Assembly (NCBI GenBank): GCA_029968055.1
Contig: JASCNX010000004.1
Coordinates: forward strand, 434,001-498,000
DNA from: Xenophilus aerolatus
GTDB lineage: Bacteria > Pseudomonadota > Gammaproteobacteria > Burkholderiales > Burkholderiaceae_C
Direction of reading: 5' to 3'
Length of the DNA stretch: 64,000 nt
Shown in pieces: positions 39,654-49,975 of this stretch. The position numbers and the translations under genes are program-made. Positions within the stretch are counted from its first letter, which is position 1, and each line of letters opens with the position of its first letter. The notes below the pieces were generated by a model. It saw only the letters and a list, made by a program, of their open reading frames with translations, was not told where the DNA came from and did not search any database.

Positions 39654-41249
39654 TCAGCGCTGCGCGAGCCGCTGCACCAGCGCGGCGGTGGACGCGTCCA
39701 GCCCCGCCGTGTCGCCGGATTCGAGGCGCGGCTCCAGATCCTTGGCCAGCACCTTGCCCAGCTCGACGCCCCACTGGTCGAAGCTGTTGATGCCCCAGAG
39801 CGCGCCGCTGGTGAACACGCGGTGCTCGTACAGCGCGACGAAGGCGCCCAGCACCTCGGGCGTGAGGCGCTCGAAGACGAAGAAGGTGCTCGGCCGGTTG
39901 CCTGGGAAATTCTTGTGGCCGCCTTCGTCCTTCTTGCCCACCATCAAGGCCTGCGCCTGCGCGATCGCATTGGCCAGCAGCTTGGGCTGGTGGCCCGGCA
40001 GGTCGTGGCCGGCCTGGTGCACGGCGATGAATTCCAGCGGGACGACGTCGGTGCCCTGGTGCAGCATCTGGAAGTAGGCATGCTGGCCGTTGGTGCCGGG
40101 CTCGCCCCACAGCACCGGCGACGTGCCGTACGCCACGGGCTGCCCCTGGGCATCGACCTGCTTGCCGTTGCTCTCCATCTCCAGCTGCTGCAGGTAGGCC
40201 GGCAGGCGACGCAGTGCTGCATGGTAGGGCGCGATGCAGCGGCTGGTGAAGCCGTGGAAGTTGCGGTACCACACGTCGAGCAGGCCCAGCCGCACGGGCA
40301 GGTTGTGCTCCAGCGGCGCGGTGCGGAAGTGCTCGTCCATCGCATGCGCGCCGGCCAGGAAGGCGCGGAAGCCCTCGGCGCCGATGGCCAGCGCGATCGG
40401 CAGGCCGATGGCCGACCACATCGAATAGCGCCCGCCCACCCAGTCCCAAAAACCGAAGGTGGTGTCGATGCCGAACTGCTTCGCGGCAGCGACGTTGGTG
40501 GTCAGCGCCGCGAAGTGGCCGGCGATGTCCGTGCCGCCCGATTGCTCGTACCAGCGCTTGGCCGACTGGGCGTTGGCCATGGTCTCGGCCGTGGTGAAGG
40601 TCTTGGACGCGATGAGGAACAGCGTGTGCTCCGGCGCCAGACCCTTGAGCACCGCCGCCAGTTCATGCCCGTCGACGTTCGAGACGAAGTGAAAGTGCTT
40701 GCCCGGTGCGACGAACTCGGCCAGGGCCAGCACCGCCATCTGCGGGCCGAGGTCGGAGCCGCCGATGCCGATGTTCACCACGTCGGTGATGGTGTGGTCG
40801 GCGCGCACCTTCTCGGCGTAGGCCAGCATGGCGTCCAGCGTCTCGTGGACGCGGGCATGCTCTGCGCCCGTGTCCTCGGCCGTGCCTTGTGCGGCACCGG
40901 CGGGCGCCGCGGCGGCTTTGGGCACCGCCCCCTTGGGCCGGCGCAGCAGCCAGTGCATCACGGCCCGGTCTTCGGTGCTGTTGATGCGGCGGCCGGCGAA
41001 CATCGCGTCGCGGTGCGCCTCCAGGCCGCACTCGCGGGCCAGCTGCATCAGCAGCGCCTCGGTGGGCGCATCGACCAGGTTCTTGGACAGGTCGGCGAAC
41101 AGGTGCGGCGCCTCCTGGCTGAGGGCCTGCACGCGGCCGGGGTCGGCGTCGAAGGCCTGCCGCAGGTCGAAGCTGCGGCCCTCGCCGTCGAAATGCTGGC
41201 GCAGCGCGGCCCATGCAGGCGCGCGGTCGCAACGAAGCGCATCGCTCAT
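39654..41249 (-). CDS. pgi: glucose-6-phosphate isomerase
   Basis: 531 residues, normal length. Signature segments are intact: VNIGIGGSDLGPQMAV, the LIASKTFTTAETMANA phosphate-binding stretch, FGFWDWVGGRYSMWSAIGLP (PGI signature) and the C-terminal INSFDQWGVELGK. Interconverts glucose-6-phosphate and fructose-6-phosphate. It is 25 bp downstream of tal on the same strand, giving a tal-pgi unit. In the middle, a short Ala-rich insert (around 95-110) is an ordinary variation. Confidence 0.98.
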   Translation of the reverse strand: MSDALRCDRAPAWAALRQHFDGEGRSFDLRQAFDADPGRVQALSQEAPHLFADLSKNLVDAPTEALLMQLARECGLEAHRDAMFAGRRINSTEDRAVMHWLLRRPKGAVPKAAAAPAGAAQGTAEDTGAEHARVHETLDAMLAYAEKVRADHTITDVVNIGIGGSDLGPQMAVLALAEFVAPGKHFHFVSNVDGHELAAVLKGLAPEHTLFLIASKTFTTAETMANAQSAKRWYEQSGGTDIAGHFAALTTNVAAAKQFGIDTTFGFWDWVGGRYSMWSAIGLPIALAIGAEGFRAFLAGAHAMDEHFRTAPLEHNLPVRLGLLDVWYRNFHGFTSRCIAPYHAALRRLPAYLQQLEMESNGKQVDAQGQPVAYGTSPVLWGEPGTNGQHAYFQMLHQGTDVVPLEFIAVHQAGHDLPGHQPKLLANAIAQAQALMVGKKDEGGHKNFPGNRPSTFFVFERLTPEVLGAFVALYEHRVFTSGALWGINSFDQWGVELGKVLAKDLEPRLESGDTAGLDASTAALVQRLAQR

Positions 41250-41274
41250 CGGTCATCTCCCTCGGGGTTCGGCC

Positions 41275-42225
41275 TCAGACGGCCTGGATCAGCTTCTCGA
41301 GCTTGATGGCATCGGCTGCGAAGGCGCGGATGCCCTCGGCCAGCTTCTCGGTGGCCATCGCGTCCTCGTTCAGCGCGAAGCGGAAGGCCGGTTCGTCGAA
41401 GCTGACCTTGGGCAGGTCCAGCTTCTTCGCCGCGGCCGCGTCGAGCGCCTGGCCGATCGGCGCGTCGGATTGGGCCAGTTCGGCCAGCAGGTCGGGGCTG
41501 ATGGTCAGCAGGTCGCTGCCGGCCAGCGCGGTGATCTGGCCCACGTTGCGGAAGCTCGCGCCCATCACTTCGGTCGCGATGCCGTGCTTCTTGTAGTAGT
41601 CGAAGATCTGGCGCACCGACTTGACGCCGGGGTCGTTGGCGCCCGCGTTGGCGGCCTCGTCCCAGCCGCTGCCGGCGCTATTCTTGTACCAGTCGTAGAT
41701 GCGGCCGACGAAGGGCGAGATGAGCTTCACGCCGGCGTCGCCGCAGGCGACGGCCTGCGCGAAGGAGAACAGCAGCGTCAGGTTGCAGTGGATGCCCTTC
41801 TTCTCCAGCGCCCTGGCGGCCTGGATGCCCTCCCAGGTGGAGGCGATCTTGATGAGCAGGCGTTGGCCGGTGTCGATGCCCTGCTCGTGGTACAGGGCAA
41901 CGATGCGCTCGGCGCGGGCGATGGTGGCGGCGGTGTCGAAGCTCAGCCGCGCATCGACCTCGGTGGAGACGCGGCCCGGGATGTGGGTGAGGATCTCGGT
42001 GCCGAAGCGCACCAAGAGGTGGTCCATCACGTCGTCCAGCGCCTTGCCCTTGTGCTGGGCGATGGTTTCGTCGAGCAGCGGCCGGTAGTCGGACTTCTGC
42101 ACGGCCTTGAGGATGAGCGACGGGTTGGTGGTCGCGTCCTGCGGCTTGAACTGCGCGAGCTGGCGGAAATCACCGGTGTCGGCCACCACGGTGGTCCATT
42201 GGCGAAGGGCGTCGAGTTGGTTCAT
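41275..42225 (-). CDS. tal: transaldolase
   Basis: 316 residues, the length of E. coli TalB. Catalytic Lys126 in [12 protein letters not shown] forms the Schiff base; DATTNPSL near residue 30 and [15 protein letters not shown] are the other family motifs. Exchanges a dihydroxyacetone unit between sedoheptulose-7-phosphate and glyceraldehyde-3-phosphate in the pentose phosphate pathway. An in-frame upstream ATG at 42306 would add 27 hydrophilic residues; I prefer 42225 because family members begin here. Confidence 0.97.
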   Translation of the reverse strand: MNQLDALRQWTTVVADTGDFRQLAQFKPQDATTNPSLILKAVQKSDYRPLLDETIAQHKGKALDDVMDHLLVRFGTEILTHIPGRVSTEVDARLSFDTAATIARAERIVALYHEQGIDTGQRLLIKIASTWEGIQAARALEKKGIHCNLTLLFSFAQAVACGDAGVKLISPFVGRIYDWYKNSAGSGWDEAANAGANDPGVKSVRQIFDYYKKHGIATEVMGASFRNVGQITALAGSDLLTISPDLLAELAQSDAPIGQALDAAAAKKLDLPKVSFDEPAFRFALNEDAMATEKLAEGIRAFAADAIKLEKLIQAV

Positions 42226-42414
42226 CGAAACATTATCCTGTGCGGGTTGTGCGGAGGTTCGTACATTCTTGCGCGCGGCCGATGCACTCACTGCGGTGTC
42301 GGTCATGGCCGATCGTTGGGGCCGCCGCGCACGGGCGCAGGAGCCCCCGACTGACAGGCGGGCGGCGCGGCCCTGCCTAAGCTGGACCGGATATCTTTCG
42401 CCGGAGTTCCGCCC

Positions 42415-43080
42415 ATGCCCCATCGCCCGCCACCCCCGCCCCAGGTCTTCGACGACGTCGCCACCAGCCACCGTGTGGGCCGACTCGCCCTCGCCTTCTG
42501 CGTGGGCGGTGCCGCGGCCCTGTTCGCGCTGCACAGCACCAAGGCACGTGCCCGCCCGGCGGGCCCGGCCGACGGCGCACCGCTGATGCGCGCGCCGCTG
42601 CAGGTCGTCGCGCCGGTGGACCTGAAGCGCTATTCGGGCCTGTGGCACGAGCAGGCACGCCTGCCGAACCGCTTCGAGAAACAGTGCGCCGGGCATGTGA
42701 CGGCGGAGTACACGCCGCTGCCCGACGGGACGATCGAAGTGCGCAACCGCTGCGTGCTCGAGGATGGGCGCATCGACGAGGCCGTGGGCCGCGCCCGCAC
42801 CGTGCCCGTGGCCGGCCTGCCCGGTGCCGGCCGGCTGGAGGTGCGCTTCGTGCCCGACTGGCTGGGATGGCTGCCGCTGGTGTGGGGCGACTACTGGATC
42901 CTCAAGCTCGACCGCGAGTACGAGGTGGCGCTGGTGGGCACGCCCAACCGCGAATACCTGTGGGTGCTGTCGCGCGTGCCGCACCTCGACGAAGCGACGC
43001 TGCAGGCCGAACTGGAATACGCCCGCACCCTGGGCTTCGACGTCGACCGGGTGGTGCGCAGCGCGCCGCTCCCGGGCTGA
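42415..43080 (+). CDS. lipocalin family protein (Blc-like)
   Basis: 221 residues. A hydrophobic N-terminal anchor (about 24-41) leads to a lipocalin barrel that opens [19 protein letters not shown], the Blc-type GxW motif, with a paired Cys later ([11 protein letters not shown]). Bacterial Blc binds lysophospholipids at the outer membrane. A standard lipobox (L-A/S-G/A-C) is not present, only LAFC, so membrane attachment may be by the anchor helix instead. It is convergent with the HAD gene. Confidence 0.87.
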   Translation: MPHRPPPPPQVFDDVATSHRVGRLALAFCVGGAAALFALHSTKARARPAGPADGAPLMRAPLQVVAPVDLKRYSGLWHEQARLPNRFEKQCAGHVTAEYTPLPDGTIEVRNRCVLEDGRIDEAVGRARTVPVAGLPGAGRLEVRFVPDWLGWLPLVWGDYWILKLDREYEVALVGTPNREYLWVLSRVPHLDEATLQAELEYARTLGFDVDRVVRSAPLPG

Positions 43081-43095
43081 CCGCCGCGGCCGGGC

Positions 43096-43725
43096 TCAGG
43101 GCACGGCGCCGAGCTGGCGCAGCAGCTGCGGCGCGAGCGCCAGCGGGTTGGCGCAGTGCAGCGCCTGCCAGCCCAGCGCGCGGGCCGTCTCGACGTTCGG
43201 CACCGAATCGTCGATGAAGAGCGTCTGCGCCGGCACCAGCGCGTGCCGGAAGGCGAGCAGGTTGAAGATCTCCTCGTGCGGCTTCACGCGCTTGACGTCG
43301 CCCGAGAAGATGCCGCCGTCGAACCAGCGGAAGAACTCGAAGCGCCGCTCCAGCGCCCGCGCATAGGGCTGGGGCATGTTCGAGAGGTAGAAGAGTCGCA
43401 GCGCCTCGCCCGCATCGCGCCGCTCGCGCAGGCCGTGCAGGAGCGCGATGTTCTCGGCGATGGGCTCCAGCCGCTCGCCCAGCGGTGCGACCATCCCGTT
43501 CACGGCGTCGGCCGCCAGGCCCAGGCGCGCCGCACTGCGCGACACCACCTCGTCAACGCTGCGGATGCCGCAGTCGAAGGCCAGCCAGTCCTCGTGGTGG
43601 AAGAACGCCCGGGCCAGCGCCGCGGCGGACGCGTCGTCGCCGGCCTGCTGTGGAAAGTGCGCCCGCACCAGCCGCGCGGGCTCCCAGCCGATCAGCACGG
43701 CGCCCAGATCGAAGACCACATTCAT
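43096..43725 (-). CDS. HAD-superfamily (subfamily IA) phosphatase, YihX-like
   Basis: 209 residues. Motif I is VFDLGAVLIGWEP with nucleophile Asp6 and Gly in place of the second Asp, as in YihX-type glucose-1-phosphatases; motif II is FYLSNMPQPY; motif III Lys lies in KRVKPHEEIF; motif IV is FIDDSVPNVE. A hydrolase of a small phosphate ester such as a sugar phosphate is expected; its neighbours tal, pgi and the AfuABC-like importer make this plausible. Confidence 0.88.
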   Translation of the reverse strand: MNVVFDLGAVLIGWEPARLVRAHFPQQAGDDASAAALARAFFHHEDWLAFDCGIRSVDEVVSRSAARLGLAADAVNGMVAPLGERLEPIAENIALLHGLRERRDAGEALRLFYLSNMPQPYARALERRFEFFRWFDGGIFSGDVKRVKPHEEIFNLLAFRHALVPAQTLFIDDSVPNVETARALGWQALHCANPLALAPQLLRQLGAVP

Positions 43726-43837
43726 GGACGGCGATTGTCCATGGCCGGCCGTGCCGTGGCCCGCGTGCGGGAATGCGCTCAAAACGACGGCGGCCGGCGC
43801 CCGCCCGAACGCGCGCCAGCCAGGCCCGACTCGACGC

Positions 43838-44878
<1,041 letters not shown>

Positions 44879-44894
44879 GCAGTCAACTCCAATT

Positions 44895-45018
44895 CGGACT
44901 TCCGGACGCAGAGGACGCAAAGGTTTCGCAGAGGACGCAAAAGGAAATCCAGAAATTTCTCATCGGTTTCTTTCGCGTCCTTTGCGTGACTTTTGCGTCC
45001 TCTGCGTCCGGAAGTCCG
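44895..45018. repeat. long palindromic repeat between permease and ATPase genes
   Basis: Perfect 27-bp inverted copies at 44895-44921 and 44992-45018, with 70 nt between. The core GCAGAGGACGCAAA occurs twice in direct orientation on the left side (44908-44921 and 44928-44941) and GCGTCC-type copies recur in the right half. The element fills the whole 147-bp intercistronic gap. It is REP-like and can fold into a very long stem in mRNA, likely lowering ATPase synthesis relative to the permease. Confidence 0.9.
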
Positions 45019-45025
45019 TATTTCT

Positions 45026-47221
45026 TCAATGCGCCGCCACGGCAACAGCCTTGCGGCGCCCCAGCTTGCGTTCGCCGACCAGCAGCTGGATCAGCGCGAT
45101 GGCGGCCGACATGAGGACGATCAGCACGGTGCAGTAGGCCAGGGCGACGCCGTAGTCGCCGTTGCCGACGCGGCCGATGATGTAGGTGGTGGCCAGCTCG
45201 TTCTCGGCCGTGACGAGGAAGATCACCGCGCTGACGGTGGTCATCGCGCGCACGAAGCTGTAGACCAGCGCGGCCACCAGGGCCGGCTTGAGCAGCGGCA
45301 GCACGACCTTGAACAGCGTCTGCGCCGTCGACGCGCGCAGCATCAGCGAGGCCTCGTCCAGCGAGCGGTCGAGCTGCTTGAAGGCCGCGGTGCCCGCGCG
45401 CACGCCCACCGGCAGATTGCGGAACATGAAGCACAGGATGATGATGAGCCCGGTGCCCGTGAGCTCCAGCGGCGGCACGTTGAAGGCCAGGATGTAGCTC
45501 ACCCCCAGCACGGTTCCGGGGATCGCGAAGGCCAGCAGCGCCGCGAACTCGAAGGCGCCCTGCCCCTTGAACTCGTTGCGGGCCAGCAGCCAGGCGATGA
45601 GCAGGCCGATCGCCGCGGTGATGGGCGCCGAGATGCCCGCCAGCTTGAGCGTGGTCCACAGCGAGTTCCAGGCCGTGCCGGCCCACACCAGGCCGAACTG
45701 GCCCCACTCGAGCGAGAACGCCGTCTTGAAGTGGTTGAGCGTGAAGGTGTAGTCGCGGCCCCAGGTCTGCACGAAGCCGCCCGCGAAGGCGAACAGGTAC
45801 ACGACCACGGTGAACAGAATCCACGGAAAGGCGATGGCGTAGATGGTGCGGCGCACGCCGTCCGGCAACGGCATGGGGATGCCGGCGTCGCCCTTGCCGC
45901 TCACGGTGGTGTAGTTCTGCTTGCCCAGCACGCTGCGCTGCAGCGCGAACACGGCCAGCGCGAACAGCGTCAGCACCCAGGCCAGCGAGGCGGCGCGGCC
46001 CTGGTCGTACTGCGCGCCGACGATGGCGAAGAAGATGTCGGTCGACAGCACCGAGTACTGGCCGCCGACCACGACCGGGTTGCCGAAGTCGGCGATGCTC
46101 TCGATGAAGCCGACCAGGAAGGCATTGGCCAGGCCCGGCTTGAGCAGCGGCAGCGTGACGGTGAAGAACGCGCGGCGCCGGTCGGCGCGCAGCATCTGCG
46201 CGGCCTCTTCGAGGCTGGGCGCGATGCCCTGCACGACGCCGCGCATGATCATGAAGGCGATGGGCGTGAAGGCGAAGAGCTGTGCCGTCAGGATGCCCGG
46301 CAGGCCGTAGAACCAGCGCGTGGGCGGCAGGCCGAACCCCGCCTCGAGCGCCTGATTGACCACGCCGGCGCGGCCGAAGAGCAGGATCAGGCCCAGGCCC
46401 ACGACGAAGGGCGGCGTGATGATGGGCAGCAGCGCGATCACGCGCAGCGGCCCCTGCCAGCGCTTGCTTCCGCGCTCGGCCATCAGCGCCATCAGCGTGC
46501 CGAGGAAGGTGGTGCCGGCGGCCGTGAGCAGGGCCAGCACGAGCGTGTTCCAGGCCACGCCGCAGGCCGCACCGCCGGTGACGCAGCCCACGCCCCAGAT
46601 GCGCGCGGTGAAGATGCGGTCCGCGAAGGCGCCGAGGGACCACTGCCCGTCCTCGTTGAAGAACGCGCCGGCCAGCGCCTTGCTCACCGGGTAGGCGATG
46701 AACAGCACCATGAGCACCGCACAGCCGATGACCGCACCCGACACGAACAGGTCGCCGCGGAAGAAGCCCAGCCGTGCGAGCCCGAAGGCCGCCAGCAGGA
46801 TCAGCGCCGCGAGCGCGACGAAGCCGCCGGCGCCGATGCCGAACTGGTTGACCGACAGCTCGCCGAAGGTCGTGTTGAGGGCGGCCACGCTCCAGCCGCG
46901 CGCGCCGATGGTGAAGCCGGCCAGGGCCAGGCCCACGGCACCGAGGGCGCCGCCCGCGAGCAGCCAGCGGCCCTGCCCGCGCCCCGGCCGCAGCAGCGCG
47001 CCGACGGTGCAGAGCACCAGCCCCGCGAGGCCGACGAAGAGCCAGGGCCGCCCCTGGCGCAGCGCCTGCAGCAGGCCGTTGGCCGCATCGCCTTCGCTGA
47101 AGACCTGCGGCAGCGCCTGGACCCAGCTCGTGTCCTGGATGGCGTACCAGGGCAGCAGCAGGTAGGCGAGAAAGCCGGCGGCGATGCAGGACCACACCGC
47201 GCCGTTGGGTTTGCGTGTCAT
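45026..47221 (-). CDS. ABC transporter permease, fused two-domain AfuB/FbpB type
   Basis: 731 residues, larger than typical 500-residue FbpB proteins. N-terminal TM helices (about 1-165) with no EAA loop precede two permease modules: module 1 EEAAQMLRADRRRAFFTVTLPLLKP (mid) and module 2 DEASLMLRASTAQTLFKVVLPLLKP (C-terminal). Each is an ATPase-docking loop. AfuB of Actinobacillus, whose partner AfuA has been shown to bind hexose phosphates, is also an enlarged fusion, as far as I recall. Next to the AfuA-like binding protein and followed by the ATPase. Confidence 0.9.
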   Translation of the reverse strand: MTRKPNGAVWSCIAAGFLAYLLLPWYAIQDTSWVQALPQVFSEGDAANGLLQALRQGRPWLFVGLAGLVLCTVGALLRPGRGQGRWLLAGGALGAVGLALAGFTIGARGWSVAALNTTFGELSVNQFGIGAGGFVALAALILLAAFGLARLGFFRGDLFVSGAVIGCAVLMVLFIAYPVSKALAGAFFNEDGQWSLGAFADRIFTARIWGVGCVTGGAACGVAWNTLVLALLTAAGTTFLGTLMALMAERGSKRWQGPLRVIALLPIITPPFVVGLGLILLFGRAGVVNQALEAGFGLPPTRWFYGLPGILTAQLFAFTPIAFMIMRGVVQGIAPSLEEAAQMLRADRRRAFFTVTLPLLKPGLANAFLVGFIESIADFGNPVVVGGQYSVLSTDIFFAIVGAQYDQGRAASLAWVLTLFALAVFALQRSVLGKQNYTTVSGKGDAGIPMPLPDGVRRTIYAIAFPWILFTVVVYLFAFAGGFVQTWGRDYTFTLNHFKTAFSLEWGQFGLVWAGTAWNSLWTTLKLAGISAPITAAIGLLIAWLLARNEFKGQGAFEFAALLAFAIPGTVLGVSYILAFNVPPLELTGTGLIIILCFMFRNLPVGVRAGTAAFKQLDRSLDEASLMLRASTAQTLFKVVLPLLKPALVAALVYSFVRAMTTVSAVIFLVTAENELATTYIIGRVGNGDYGVALAYCTVLIVLMSAAIALIQLLVGERKLGRRKAVAVAAH

Positions 47222-47303
47222 GGATGACGACTCCGGGAAGCCGCCGGCCGGACGCCGGCCGCGGCATCACCCCATCGACGGAAGCCGGGGTGAGCAGGCG
47301 CCA

Positions 47304-48323
47304 TCAGCGCGGGATCGAGTTGACCTCTTTTTCCCAGCGGGCGATCAGGCGGCGGCGCTCGGCGCTGGCGCCGTACTTCTTGTAGTCGTAGTTGATCAGC
47401 TTGATCTTCTTGAAGTCGGGCACGTTGGGGTCGACCACCGTGGCCTTGTTCGACGGCAGCTGGTACTGCTTGGCCGCGGCGCCGAAGGCCTGCGCGGCGG
47501 GGGTCAGCGCCCATTCGTAGAACTTCTTGGCTTGGTCGAGGTTGCGCGCGCCCTTGATGATGCTCATGGACCCGATCTCCGCGCCCGTGCCCTCCGAGGG
47601 CGTGACGGTCTCGATCGGGAAGCCCTGCATCTTTTCCTGCGGTGCATCGTGCACGAAGCTGATCGACACGGCCGTCTCGCCGCGCGCCACGGCCTTGATG
47701 GGGCCGGTGCCCGAGCGGGTGTACTGGCCGACGTTCTTGTGCAGGGCCTTGAGGTAGTCGAAGGCCTTGTCCTCGCCCATGAGCTGCACCAGCGTGGCGA
47801 TCATGGTGTAGGCGGTGCCGCTCGATGCGGGATTGGCGACCTGGATGTCGCCCTTGTACTCGGGCTTGAGCAGGTCGGCCCAGCTGCGCGGGACGGGCAG
47901 CTTCTTCTTGGCGAGCAGCTCGGTGTTGTAGCCGAAGCCCAGCGGGCCCGAGTAGATGCCCACGGTCTTGAAGCCGGACTGCTCGGCCTGCTGCTGGGCC
48001 CAGGGATACAGCTGCGGCAGCGAAGGCGACTTGTACTCGAGCGTCAGGCCTTGCTCGGCGGCCTGCAGGTGGGGGTCGCCGGTGCCGCCGAACCAAACGT
48101 CGGTCTTGGGGTTGTCCTTCTCGGCGATGAGCTGGGCCAGCGCTTCGCCAGAGCCCTTGAGCGCCAGGTTGATCTTGACACCGGTGGTGCGCGCGTAGAC
48201 CGTGGCGATCATGTTGCACCAGTCGGCCTGCACCGAGCAGATGACGTTGACCTGCTGGGCCGAGGCACCGAAGGCCGCGGCGAGCGCCGCACCGGCGACC
48301 AGGATCTTGAAACGCTTGTTCAT
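47304..48323 (-). CDS. ABC transporter substrate-binding protein, AfuA/FbpA-like
   Basis: 339 residues with a signal peptide ending near residue 23 (FGASA-QQ). The type-2 binding fold has SVQADWC, GSGEALAQLIAEKDNPKTDVWFGG-like, the ligand loop NPASSGTAY and SISFVHDAP. The Tyr-Tyr pair and His/Glu set used by classical FbpA for ferric iron are not obvious. The AfuA subgroup binds glucose-6-phosphate and related sugar phosphates. Its gene is divergent from zwf and close to pgi and tal, so a sugar-phosphate ligand is at least as likely as iron. Confidence 0.87.
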   Translation of the reverse strand: MNKRFKILVAGAALAAAFGASAQQVNVICSVQADWCNMIATVYARTTGVKINLALKGSGEALAQLIAEKDNPKTDVWFGGTGDPHLQAAEQGLTLEYKSPSLPQLYPWAQQQAEQSGFKTVGIYSGPLGFGYNTELLAKKKLPVPRSWADLLKPEYKGDIQVANPASSGTAYTMIATLVQLMGEDKAFDYLKALHKNVGQYTRSGTGPIKAVARGETAVSISFVHDAPQEKMQGFPIETVTPSEGTGAEIGSMSIIKGARNLDQAKKFYEWALTPAAQAFGAAAKQYQLPSNKATVVDPNVPDFKKIKLINYDYKKYGASAERRRLIARWEKEVNSIPR

Positions 48324-48409
48324 GGAGGACTCACACCCTGCTGGAAAAATAAAAAATGGCCCGGCGGGCCGGCGCGTAGCTTAGCCGGGCAAGCCGGTAT
48401 CGGTCATCC

Positions 48410-48433
48410 GTGGAACTACCATTAAAGTTGCAC
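48410..48433. promoter_or_regulatory. inverted repeat in the zwf / ABC transporter divergent region
   Basis: GTGGAACT (48410-48417) and AGTTGCAC (48426-48433) form an 8-bp inverted repeat with one mismatch and an 8-bp spacer, 48 bp before zwf. It could be the operator of a sugar-acid or hexose-phosphate regulator (HexR-type) shared by both divergent units; no such regulator gene is in the window. Confidence 0.4.
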
Positions 48434-48480
48434 GGCACATATCGGCTTTTCGACGGCACTTTTTCACGGACCCTGTCTTC

Positions 48481-49956
48481 ATGAGTTTCGATCTCGTTCT
48501 GTTCGGCGGCACCGGCGACCTCGCGTGGCGAAAGCTCATGCCCGCCCTGTTCCAGGCCTTCCGCCACGGCAGCCTGCCCGAGGGCGGACGCATCATCGGC
48601 GTCGCACGCGACGACCTCTCGGATGACCAGTACCGCGACCTGATCGCCTCGCGCTTCAAGGCGGTCGAGGGCGCCAAGCGGCCCAGCGAGGAGGAGTTCG
48701 CCCAGTTCGCCTCGATGCTGCACTACCTGCGGCTGGACCTGTCCAAGCCGGCCGACTATGCGCGCCTGGCCGACATGCTGAAGTCGCGTAACGCCGAGAC
48801 GGTGGTGATGTACGTGGCGACGGCACCGGCCCTGTTCACGCAGACGGTCGAGCAGATCGCCGCCGCCGGGCTCAACGGCCCGAACACCCGCGTGGTGCTC
48901 GAAAAGCCGCTGGGGCACGACCTCGCGTCCAATCGCGAGATCAACGCCGCGGTGGGCAAGGTGCTGCACGAGAACCAGATCTTCCGCATCGACCACTACC
49001 TGGGCAAGCCGTCGGTGCAGAACCTGTTCGCGATGCGCTTCGGCAACGCGCTCTTCGAGCCCATCTGGCGGCGCGAGCACATCGCCAACATCCAGATCAC
49101 CATCGCCGAGGAAGTGGGCGTTGAAAAACGCGGCGGCTTCTACGACCAGACTGGCGCATTGCGCGACATGGTCCAGAACCACGCCCTGCAGGTGCTGTGC
49201 GCCATCGCGATGGAGCCGCCGATCAACGCCCACGCCGACGCCATCCGCGACGAAAAGCTCAAGGTGCTGCGCTCGCTCGCACGCTGGACGCCCGAAACGC
49301 TCGGCCTGCATGCGGTGCGCGGCCAGTACGTGGCGGGCACGGCCTACGGCGAGCGCGTGCCCGGCTACCGCGAGGAGCCCGGCGTCGACCCGTCCAGCCG
49401 GACGGAGACCTTCGTCGCGCTGCGCACCGAGATCGAGAACTGGCGCTGGGCCGGCGTGCCGATCTACATCCGCACCGGCAAGCGCCTGGCCTCGCGCGAC
49501 GCGCGCATCGAGATCAACTTCCGCGCCACGCCGCACGCGATCTTCCGCACGCCCACCGGCGTGGCGAACAAGCTGGTGATCAACCTGCAGCCCAAGGACG
49601 GCCTCGAACTGCACTTGCTGGCCCAGGCCCAGGACCAGCGCCTGAGCACCAAGGGCGGCGTGCGCGCGGGCATGCTGCCGCTGGCGCCGGTGCAGCTCGA
49701 CCTGGACTTCGACAAGCGCTTCGGCACCGAGCGCGTGGGCGCCTACGAGCGCCTGCTGCTCGACGTGATCGACGGTCGGCTGAACCTCTTCGTGCGCGCC
49801 GATGAGCAGGAAGAGGCCTGGCGCTGGGTGGAGCCGCTGATCGACAGCTGGCAGACCGACGGCGCGCCGCGCCCCTATGCGGCCGGCACGTGGGGGCCGA
49901 GCGCATCGAGCGCGATGATCGCCCGCGACGGCTTCGCGTGGAGCGAGGAGCAGTAG
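48481..49956 (+). CDS. zwf: glucose-6-phosphate 1-dehydrogenase
   Basis: 491 residues. NADP fold motif GGTGDLAWRKLMPAL (9-23), the active-site RIDHYLGK at 169-176 with catalytic His172... positions standard for G6PD, and the EKPLG motif at 141-145. It makes 6-phosphoglucono-lactone and NADPH, feeding Entner-Doudoroff and pentose phosphate routes. Divergent from the AfuA-like gene. No strong ribosome binding site is visible before the ATG. No pgl or edd follows in the window. Confidence 0.98.
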   Translation: MSFDLVLFGGTGDLAWRKLMPALFQAFRHGSLPEGGRIIGVARDDLSDDQYRDLIASRFKAVEGAKRPSEEEFAQFASMLHYLRLDLSKPADYARLADMLKSRNAETVVMYVATAPALFTQTVEQIAAAGLNGPNTRVVLEKPLGHDLASNREINAAVGKVLHENQIFRIDHYLGKPSVQNLFAMRFGNALFEPIWRREHIANIQITIAEEVGVEKRGGFYDQTGALRDMVQNHALQVLCAIAMEPPINAHADAIRDEKLKVLRSLARWTPETLGLHAVRGQYVAGTAYGERVPGYREEPGVDPSSRTETFVALRTEIENWRWAGVPIYIRTGKRLASRDARIEINFRATPHAIFRTPTGVANKLVINLQPKDGLELHLLAQAQDQRLSTKGGVRAGMLPLAPVQLDLDFDKRFGTERVGAYERLLLDVIDGRLNLFVRADEQEEAWRWVEPLIDSWQTDGAPRPYAAGTWGPSASSAMIARDGFAWSEEQ

Positions 49957-49975
49957 CGCCCGGGCTGCGCCTGCG

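Noticed and set aside
42226..42306. 27-residue N-terminal extension of transaldolase
   Set aside because: The extra residues are hydrophilic and outside the family alignment; the start at 42225 gives the standard length.
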